From assembly GCA_937879875.1 (NCBI GenBank), contig CALFMN010000145.1, forward strand, positions 1 to 53,304: a DNA stretch of 53,304 bases. Direction: 5' to 3'. The DNA comes from an uncultured Chloroflexota bacterium (GTDB lineage: Bacteria > Chloroflexota > Dehalococcoidia > CAUJGQ01). Shown piece after piece: positions 46,544 through 53,304 of this stretch (position 1 is its first letter; each line of letters opens with the position of its first letter). Position numbers and translations under genes: made by a program. Below the pieces are notes generated by a model. That model had not been told where the DNA came from and searched no databases. It saw only the letters and a list, made by a program, of their open reading frames with translations.

Positions 46544-47833
46544 TCAGATCAACTCGACGCCATAGCGCTGCACTCGCTGCAGCGCGGCGAGCATGGTCAC
46601 AAACAGCGCCGCCAATGCCACCCCGATCGCGAGCATCTCCGGAGCACCGAAGCCCGCGAGCGCGGCGCCCACCGCCAGGCCGAGCGACGCGAGGCGGGGT
46701 CCGACGAGGCACATATGCGCCAGCCCCAGGCCCAGCGCCGCGGCGAACAGCGCAAGCGGCACGGCGCTGCGCAGCCAGGCTGCGTCGCCGCCGTAACGCG
46801 CTGCCAGCACCGCGATCGCGACGCTCGGCAGGGTGCAGCAGGCCGCGTAGGCAACTACACGCAGTTGCGCCGAACGGATAAAGCGCTCAATTTGCGCCTC
46901 GCGCCAGAGTGAGCGGGCCAGGGCGCTCTTGAGCCGCAGCACCAGCACGTCGGTGATCAGCAGCGCCACCACGAAGATGCCGAGGCCGGGCAGCATGGTC
47001 CAGTCGGTGCGCTTGAGCAGCGTCCACAGAATCAGACCCTGAGCCAGCCCGTACAGCACATACGGTTCGAGGGCGGGCAACTGCCGCAGCACCCAGCGCA
47101 GTGTCGCCAGGGTTGGGCGAGTCGGTATACTCAGCAGCAGGGCTGCCATGATCGCGCCGGGCAAGGCGGCGGTCGGTGTGCGCAGTGCGGCCGCGCCGAG
47201 CACGGCGAGGGGCAGCAGCAACGCCCGCAGCTTGGCGCCGGTCCAGAGCAGGACTGCGAAGCCGATCCACAACGCCGCGACCGTGGCGGAGACAGCCGGC
47301 TCGGCGCTAAGAGCGCAGAGCGGCGCCGCACCGCCGATCGCCAGCAGCAGCGCCACAAACGTCACGCGGCGCACCTCATCGGGCTCGAGATCGGCGCGTG
47401 CCCGCCAGTAGAGGGCGGAGGCGAGCTGCGACCAGACCATCACCCAGATCGCGCTGGCCCAGGCCGCTCACCCGAGCACCAGCTGCGTCGCCATGGTGAC
47501 CAGCAGCGCCAGGGTAGGCACGGCCCGTTCGGCCAGCCCGGTCCGCCACTGGCGCGGCCGCAGTGTCAGCGTCGTTCGATGCGGCGTCAGCTGGTAGAGC
47601 CGGCGCGCGAGGTCAAAGGGACCATCCATGCCGAACTCTTGCCGCACGCGGTAGCGGTTGTAGCCAAGCGACTCCAGATGGGCCGCGATTTCGTACGGAT
47701 CGACGGCCTCAAGGCAGAGTTGGTTGAGGCTCCGTGCCAGCTGTTTGACGGGATCGGCGCTGCGCCGCTCGCGCCCAGTCCAGCAGGGGGGAGCGACCGT
47801 AGGCGCCCGCCGGGACAGGATCATGAGGCTCAT
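46544..47833 (-). pseudogene. Polytopic membrane protein of the polysaccharide locus, in-frame stop
   Basis: An ATG at 47833, with GGAG 9 bases upstream, opens a frame with the soluble segment EAVDPYEIAAHLESLGYNRY. A first helix (VPTLALLVTMATQLVLG) runs into a TGA at 47468-47470, and the same frame continues at once with AAWASAIWVMVWSQLASALY and about eight more helices to 46544. With the stop read through it would be 429 residues. The N-terminal EIAAHLESLGY pattern resembles, as I recall, membrane proteins next to PelF-like transferases in actinobacteria. The second part alone could start at the ATG at 47443 (299 residues). Likely exporter or assembly partner; this is inference. Confidence 0.6.
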
Positions 47834-49270
47834 CTGTGACTGCTCCATTCCGATGCAGCGAGAGCGCGGTAGCCGCCTCGTAGAGGCCGCCGTATGTCTC
47901 GAGCAACTGGCAGAGGGTGAAGCGTTCGAGCGCCCGCCCCGTCCCGCCGCACCGAGCTCGGCGGCCAGAGCCGGATTGGCGAGGATTTCACAGAGCGCGT
48001 CGGCCAGCAGATCCGGCCGCGACGGGGGCACCAGCCTGCCCACCTCGCCCAGTCCCTCAGCAACGCCGCCGACCCGCGTCGCGACCACCGGGCGGCCGAC
48101 CATCATCGCCTCGATCACCGTGTAAGGAAACCCTTCGGACACGCTCGAAAGCACGACCACGTCGCCCGCGTGATAGCCCTGGTAGACGGGGCTGATCGGT
48201 CCTTCGAAGCAGACGCTGTCGCCGATGCCCATGCTGACGACCTGCTGCTTGAGCTCCTCGACGTACGCCTCGTTGCCCTTCGGCACGGGGCCGAAGAGCC
48301 GCAGCAGCGCATCGGGCTGCCGCTGCTTTACCCGGACAAAGGCGTTCAACAGCGTGCGCAGATCCTTGAGCGGGTCGGTGCGGCCGACCCAGACGATCGT
48401 CGGGCGCTCGTGGGCCTCGGTCGCCGCCGCGGGCAGCGTGGCAGGGTCAACGCCGTTGGGGATGACGCGCGTGCACTCGGGCCGCGCACAGAGCTGGAGC
48501 TGCCACTGACGGTTGAACTCGCTCACCGAGGTGACAATGTCGGCCTCGGAGTACAGGAGATAGGACAGCGCCACGTAGAAGCGGGAGCGCATCAGCTTGC
48601 GCGCCGGCGTGTCGCCTTCAGCACCGAACGAGAGATAGCGCTCGCGCAGGTAGACGCCGTGATCGGTGAGGATCATCGGCATATGATGCATGCGGTGGGC
48701 CAGCCACGCGGGGATACCGGCCAGTCCGGTCGAGACGGCATGGACGGCGTCGGCGCGCGGCGGCGTGAAGAGCAGGGGCGTGAGGCAGGCACGCAGCCAG
48801 TGGAGCGCGGTCACCATCTCGCCGACACGCGGCGGCTGGGGCAGGTGTTCGGAGAGCAGCGCGTGCAGCCGTTGCAGCGACGCCGGCCGGTCGAACAGAT
48901 CCCAGATGTCGTGCGAGGTGCCGAGCAGGGCCAGCGAGAGCATCCCTTCGGCGAAAGCATCCGGATCGCCCTCCATAAACCCGAAGAACTGCTCCATGGC
49001 GCCGTCAAATGCGGCCGCGAGTTCGGGGCCGGGACGGCGCAGCCCTTCCCTTCGCCGCCAGATGGATAGCGGCTCGACAACGCTGACGTTGTCCGGAATC
49101 GGCACGGCCGGCTTGCCAGGGCGCGGCCCGGTGACGGCCAGCACTTTGAAGCGATACTGCGGCAGCCCGCCGATCAGCTGGTTGCACCACGTTGTGACGC
49201 CGCCCATGACGTACGGATAGCAACCCTCGGTTGTGAGCAGAATCCGATTTCCCGGCTTGTCCGCTTCCAT
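47709..49270 (-). pseudogene. PelF-like GT4 glycosyltransferase, frameshifted near its C-terminus
   Basis: The ATG at 49270 (AAGGG 8 bases upstream) begins MEADKPGNRILLTTEG and leads into TEGCYPYVMGGVTTWCNQL, the PelF/DUF3492 N-terminal signature. The GT4 half shows VIPNGVDP, WVGRTDPLKDLRTLLNAF and the nucleotide-sugar motif SEGFPYTVIEAM, then VVATRVGGVAEGL. In the G/C run at about 47931-47941 the frame is lost; shifting by one restores ALERFTLCQLLETYGGLYE and carries on to a stop at 47709. PelF uses UDP-hexosamines to build the Pel polymer in the cytoplasm. The 3' end overlaps the probable start of the membrane-protein gene by about 125 bases. Confidence 0.78.
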
Positions 49271-49334
49271 AATTGAGCCCTTCTGGGTGCGAGCTGGGCC
49301 GCCCCGGAGAACGTTGTTGTGTTGTACACAGGTA

Positions 49335-50423
49335 TCAACTTGTCGATGCAGAAGATTTGGGCCCGTGCACCGATACGACGATGGCTGACCCGAGCGCCCG
49401 TCTGTCCGGCCGTGCGCCGACCGCGGTCGCGCCGCCTTTATTCGCTTCGCAAACCGGACCGCCGCCCGCATCCAGCGTCATGCGGTCGAGACCGACCGGA
49501 CCGACATACGGGACGAAACCCTGGGCAGATGAGCGGATGCACGCGTCCGCGATCAGATCCGCCTGATCGGCGTAGTCCACGGTGAGGATCAGCCCGCTCC
49601 CGTCGCTGCGGCGGAACAGGTTCAGCAGCGCTTCGGTCGCGGCACTCTGGGTATCGTCTACCGGGTGGTTGGTGGCGAGGACATAGGTTTCCTCACGACC
49701 GATCCCGGTCAACTGGTCCACGTAGTCCGGATGCCGCGCACCAAGCTCCTCCGCGTTTTGCACAAACACGCCGAAGTCATCGCCCAGTGGGGACCGGGCA
49801 CGGGCATAGGCGGCGATGTCCAGCACGAAATTGACCATGTCCTGCTCGTGCCCGCGCAAGCGGGGCTCCTGGTAGGCATCGACGCGGTCCAGGTAGATGC
49901 CGTCGAACCCGGCTGCGACGATCCTGTCAACGTACTGCCGCACGAGTGCCTGCCATTCCGGCGTCCAAAACTGAACCAGGTAGTTGCCCTTCCAGCGCGT
50001 GTTCCGCGCGGTGATCCACGACGGGTTGCCAGGGCGCCAGCCGGCCTGCCAATAGAAGCGGTAGTCCTCGGCCTCGCCGATGCTGAGATAGGCGACGACG
50101 CGCCGGCCGCAGCCACCAGCGCGCAGCGCCGTGATCGCGTCTGCAGAGAACTCAGCGTTTGCACTGCCGTCCTGCGAGTAATCGATCACCGCCAGGTCGT
50201 AACCGCTCGGGCCAATCTGGTCGAGCCGCGGACCGTCCAGCCAGTAGACCCAGCTGCCGATCGCGCCCCACGGCCGCCGCTGGGCCTCGCCGTACGGGCT
50301 GCCCGGGCAATCGGCTTGCTGCCGCGGCGTCTGCGCCGGCGGATCGAGTCGCGTTGAGCCCGCGCATGCCGTGCTTGACAGCAGCGCCACCCCAAGCGCG
50401 GTGACGAGCCAGACAGCGGTCAC
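49335..50423 (-). CDS. Exported GH114-like endo-alpha-1,4-polygalactosaminidase
   Basis: A GTG at 50423 with GGAGGA 10 bases upstream gives 362 residues; a GTG at 50441 is also in frame. A signal sequence (VWLVTALGVALLSSTACAG) has a Cys placed like a lipoprotein lipobox, though the -3 residue is Ser, not Leu. The TIM-barrel domain follows: WVYWLDGP, LAVIDYSQDG, VVAYLSIGEAEDYRFYW, AGFDGIYLDRVDAYQ. These match the GH114/TM1410-type family and are only distantly like the other GH114 protein of the locus. The last 35 residues look unlike the family. It lies 64 bases before the PelF-like gene, same strand. Confidence 0.82.
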   Translation of the reverse strand: MTAVWLVTALGVALLSSTACAGSTRLDPPAQTPRQQADCPGSPYGEAQRRPWGAIGSWVYWLDGPRLDQIGPSGYDLAVIDYSQDGSANAEFSADAITALRAGGCGRRVVAYLSIGEAEDYRFYWQAGWRPGNPSWITARNTRWKGNYLVQFWTPEWQALVRQYVDRIVAAGFDGIYLDRVDAYQEPRLRGHEQDMVNFVLDIAAYARARSPLGDDFGVFVQNAEELGARHPDYVDQLTGIGREETYVLATNHPVDDTQSAATEALLNLFRRSDGSGLILTVDYADQADLIADACIRSSAQGFVPYVGPVGLDRMTLDAGGGPVCEANKGGATAVGARPDRRALGSAIVVSVHGPKSSASTS

Positions 50424-50498
50424 GATCTGTGTTTCCTCCACAGTTCTGCCGGGGCGGCCGGCCAGGGCGTGGCGTCGCCCTGGCCGGCCGCCGAGCTG

Positions 50499-53267
50499 CT
50501 ACGGTCCAACGAACTTGATCTCATCGATGTAGAAGGTTGGCTGCGCTTGGCCGAGGTTGTCGGTGATGTCGATGCCGCCGATGGTGGCGTTGGCGGCGCC
50601 GAAGGCGCTGAGCGGGATGCTGTAGTAGGTCCAGGAGCCGACGACGGGGTTGGTGCCAACGTCGCTGAACTGGACGACCTGGCCGATCTGGTTGTCGCTC
50701 GGGTCCGCGAGGAAGATCTGCAGATTGGCGCCGGGCTGTGAGGCCTGTGCGGCGAAGGTAATCACGCGATACGGCGCCGCGCTGATGCCGGTATCGGAGT
50801 GTGCCTCGAGACCGCCCCAGGCGCGGATGGGCGTGACGGCGATGGAGTTGGTTCCGGCGAAGACGGGATTCGTGTTGGCGAAGTTGACGTTCGCATCGAA
50901 GGACCAGTCCACCCAGCCTGACGCGAGGGCGTCACCGTAGACGGTAAACGTTGTGCCGGCCGTGTAGGTGTAGCGATCGGGGGGGGCGGGAACGCTGGTG
51001 AGCCCGCCAGCCGTCGCGGTCACATCGACGGTGCCGCTGCCGGGCGGCACGATCACGGCGCATTGGGTTGCCGTACAGGCACCCTGGAGCTGAGCCTGAG
51101 ATGGGCCAAACTGGATGGTCGTTGCGCCTGGCACGAAGCCGCTGCCGTTGACGGTGACGGTGAGGCCGGCCGGCCCGTTCGCGGGGCTGAGTCCAGTGAT
51201 CGTCGGGGGCGCATAGGTGAAGCGGTCAGCCGGTGTCGTGGCGCTGGTCAGGCCCGCAGCGGAGGCCGTGACATCGACGGCGCCGCTGCCTGCAGGCACG
51301 GTGACCGTGCACTGCGTCGGAGTGCAGCCGCCCTGAAGGGTGGCCGCCGTCGACCCGAAGCGGACGGTGGTGGCGCCGGCGACGAAGCCACCGCCGTTGA
51401 CGGTGACCGTAATGCCAGCGGGTCCGCTGGCCGGGCTGAGGCTCGTCACGGTCGGGGGCGCCCACTGGCCGTTGAGCGGGAGCGTGAGCGGGGTGTTCGC
51501 GGCCAGGGTGAGATGGGCGATCGACTGGCCGCCGTAGGTCTCACTGCCGCTGGCGATCAGGCCGGTCACCGGCACGGTAGTCGCCCGCTGGGCCTGCAAC
51601 GTGATGGACTGCCCCGGCACAATCGTGGCGGTGACGCCGGCCGCGTTGTAGGCCATGCGCTGCGCCATCTGCTGTCCCAGCAGGTCCATCGAGGGCGAGA
51701 CCAGCGGCAGCGTCAACAGGGCGCTGTACTTGGCCAGCGTCGCATCGAGCAGATCGCCGAGCAGCGAGTGCGTGCCGTCATAGGCGCGCAGGTTGGACTG
51801 GTGGAACATCAAAGGATCCAGGTCGCCCTTGAGCAGGTAGCTGAGCAGCATGCTGCTCTCTTTGTCCAGGATCTGGGCATAGGTGAGGTCCTGGCCCCAG
51901 AAACTGTGGTAGAGGCAGTTGTATTCCGCCGTCCACTCGCTGGGCTGGGAGACGTTGAAGTAGAGGTTGGTGGGGTGGCGCGGGATCTGCAGGATTTGCG
52001 GCTGCAGCGAGTTGTAGGCGCCGGCGTTGGGCGAGGGGTTGTTGTAACCGGCGAGCGAGGTGTCGCTGACCACGTAGCGCACGCCACTGTCGTAGGCGGC
52101 CTGCATCGCCTGCGCGTTGGTGAGGCCGGTGATGCCGGGCGTGACCAGGTTCTGCACGTTGTACGCGGCAAGACCCAGCGCTTGCGCCCGCTGCGTGTTC
52201 TGCTGGAACTCGTTGAGCGCGAAGGCGTATGACACGGTGGTGAGGTCTTCGTGGTCGTAGGTGTGGTCGATCCAGAGGAACTGCGCCTGATTGGCCTGCA
52301 ACGACCCCGTCAAAGTGTCGGGCGAGTAGATGCCGGTCGAGCCGACCGTATTGACCGCCAGTTGCAGGCGCAGCGCCTGGCTGATCGGCTGCGCCCGTTT
52401 CTGGTTCTGCCAGCCAAGGACCTGGGTGACATCGGCGGCGGTGATGCGGTAGCTCTGGCCGGTGTTGTCGACGGGGTGATTGCAGTTGTTGGCGGCAAAG
52501 GTCCAGGCGGGGTTCCAGGTGTCGTCGGCGATGAAGACATCGTCGGGCTGTGCCACCAGCCCGACGTGGCGCTGGCCCAAAAACAGCCCCTGGCTCACCC
52601 AGTTGACCAGCCCGTAGGCCAGCACCTGGTCGTGGGTGAGATTGGGGTTGCTGTCGAAGCTGAGCGCGAGCACCTGACGGCCGTCGGGCGTGGCGTGCAG
52701 CAACGCCAGCACGTCGCCGGCGGCGTCCTGCAACAGCGGTGTTGCGGTGCCGTCGGTGGCGGCGTGCGCCAGATAGGTGTAGGCGAGGCTGATGCTGAGC
52801 GGCGAGGCGGTGTTGACATAGGGGAACAACGGCGCCCCTGCGGCGGTGAAGCTGGCGGCAAGCGGGGTGGTTGAGGTATCGACGGCGCTGACGTTGCCCG
52901 TGTAGCCGTAGTCGGGCGAGGGGAAGGTGTACCAGGACAACTGGCGCAGGCCGAAGCTTGACTCGGCGCTATAGAGCGTCTGCCACTCGGCGGCGGAGAG
53001 GCCGGAGACGTAGCTGCTGCCGTTGTAGTAAGCGAGAGCGCCGGTGGTGAGGATCACGCCCTGGTAGAAGCTCTGGCAGCCGCTTGAGAGCAGACCGGCG
53101 GTGAGTCCGCCGGGGTGCTGGCTGCTGATATAAACCGTGTAGGGCGTGCCCATGTAGTCGAGCGCCTGCTGGATCGCCGGCAGGTCCGCCTCGGTGCCGT
53201 CGCCGGCCAGAACTAACAGCTTGAGGCCGACGCTGGTGGAGGTACAGCCAGCCGGGGCGCTGAGCGC
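50499..53267 (-). CDS. Agd3/CE18-like polysaccharide deacetylase with IPT/TIG repeats, 5' partial
   Basis: About 920 residues remain; the N-terminus is cut by the contig end and the adapter. The first ~570 resemble the Agd3 family (CE18, N-acetylgalactosamine deacetylase): LLVLAGDGTEADLPAIQQAL, QPDDVFIADDTWNP with an Asp pair, IDHTYDHEDL with HxxxH, and MFHQSNLRAY, which could form a metal site. Two IPT/TIG domains follow (VTSLSPASGPAG and ITGLSPANGPAG), then a terminal module (FTVYGDALASGWVDWSFDAN to FYIDEIKFVGP) related to the N-terminal module of the first GH114 protein. No transmembrane helix is seen; a signal peptide is presumably in the lost part. Deacetylation would make an exported polymer cationic and adhesive. 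Confidence 0.75.
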   Translation of the reverse strand, partial: ALSAPAGCTSTSVGLKLLVLAGDGTEADLPAIQQALDYMGTPYTVYISSQHPGGLTAGLLSSGCQSFYQGVILTTGALAYYNGSSYVSGLSAAEWQTLYSAESSFGLRQLSWYTFPSPDYGYTGNVSAVDTSTTPLAASFTAAGAPLFPYVNTASPLSISLAYTYLAHAATDGTATPLLQDAAGDVLALLHATPDGRQVLALSFDSNPNLTHDQVLAYGLVNWVSQGLFLGQRHVGLVAQPDDVFIADDTWNPAWTFAANNCNHPVDNTGQSYRITAADVTQVLGWQNQKRAQPISQALRLQLAVNTVGSTGIYSPDTLTGSLQANQAQFLWIDHTYDHEDLTTVSYAFALNEFQQNTQRAQALGLAAYNVQNLVTPGITGLTNAQAMQAAYDSGVRYVVSDTSLAGYNNPSPNAGAYNSLQPQILQIPRHPTNLYFNVSQPSEWTAEYNCLYHSFWGQDLTYAQILDKESSMLLSYLLKGDLDPLMFHQSNLRAYDGTHSLLGDLLDATLAKYSALLTLPLVSPSMDLLGQQMAQRMAYNAAGVTATIVPGQSITLQAQRATTVPVTGLIASGSETYGGQSIAHLTLAANTPLTLPLNGQWAPPTVTSLSPASGPAGITVTVNGGGFVAGATTVRFGSTAATLQGGCTPTQCTVTVPAGSGAVDVTASAAGLTSATTPADRFTYAPPTITGLSPANGPAGLTVTVNGSGFVPGATTIQFGPSQAQLQGACTATQCAVIVPPGSGTVDVTATAGGLTSVPAPPDRYTYTAGTTFTVYGDALASGWVDWSFDANVNFANTNPVFAGTNSIAVTPIRAWGGLEAHSDTGISAAPYRVITFAAQASQPGANLQIFLADPSDNQIGQVVQFSDVGTNPVVGSWTYYSIPLSAFGAANATIGGIDITDNLGQAQPTFYIDEIKFVGP

Positions 53268-53304
53268 CTGTCTCTTATACACATCTCAGAGCCCACGAGA
53301 CAGG
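53268..53304. other. Nextera adapter sequence at the contig end (artefact)
   Basis: 53268-53286 is the exact 19-base transposase mosaic end (CTGTCTCTTATACACATCT). It continues with CAGAGCCCACGAGAC, one mismatch from the Nextera read-2 adapter. Reverse-translated, it gives the tell-tale MYKRQ start of a false protein N-terminus. This is not genomic DNA, so the last real base is about 53267. Confidence 0.97.

Noticed and set aside
47468..47470. Selenocysteine or other recoding of the in-frame TGA
   Set aside because: The codon lies between membrane helices with no redox motif, and no SECIS-like hairpin is apparent just after it. Mutation or error is simpler.

Overview
This is a GC-rich bacterial stretch, almost certainly a metagenome contig: its last 37 bases are a Nextera sequencing adapter. 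Gene content and order (alaS, a baseplate-J-like membrane protein, ruvX, mltG, aroE, aroKB and tgt; PknB-type kinases; a split ADP-forming acyl-CoA ligase) suggest a member of Chloroflexota. That placement is inference from gene neighbourhoods, not a phylogeny.

Layout. 1-2510 is an accessory fragment on the minus strand: a membrane-anchored unknown and a metzincin protease whose 5' end is cut by the stub of an IS630-type transposase. A 160-bp element bounded by inverted repeats lies nearby. 2510-3138 is empty. A CNNM/CorC-type membrane protein follows at 3139-4416. From 4719 to 15583 runs a tight plus-strand housekeeping operon: alaS, baseplate-J-like protein, ruvX, mltG, aroE, an anchored unknown, aroKB (fusion) and tgt. 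It is interrupted only by a 220-bp element with perfect 28-bp terminal inverted repeats, placed directly before ruvX. 15615-18956 holds acylphosphatase, a secreted Ser/Thr-rich protein and a PCMT-family methyltransferase.

18966-25576 is minus strand: an SMP-30-type lactonase, a peptide-type ABC importer (two permeases and a binding protein, no ATPases) and aspS. hemW follows on plus. Two paralogous one-pass Ser/Thr kinases lie on minus (27001-31037), divergent from the two-subunit ADP-forming acyl-CoA ligase, which has a good promoter. Then come cysteine desulfurase, pth, mfd, an amidohydrolase and a polytopic membrane protein, ending at a tRNA-Pro(GGG) gene with its own promoter. A relic of a tyrosine-recombinase gene lies 200 bp past the tRNA, in about 1.5 kb of otherwise geneless DNA.

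42770-53267 is the most interesting part: an apparent galactosamine-polysaccharide locus. It has two GH114-type endo-alpha-1,4-polygalactosaminidases, a PelF-like GT4 glycosyltransferase, a polytopic membrane partner, an Agd3/CE18-like deacetylase with IPT/TIG repeats (cut by the contig end), and glmS, which makes glucosamine-6-phosphate for amino-sugar precursors. The set resembles the fungal galactosaminogalactan cluster (Gtb3, Ega3, Agd3) and the bacterial Pel system. One GH114 protein and the deacetylase share a terminal module. Three genes here carry a frameshift or in-frame stop, so the locus is either decaying or poorly sequenced near the contig end.
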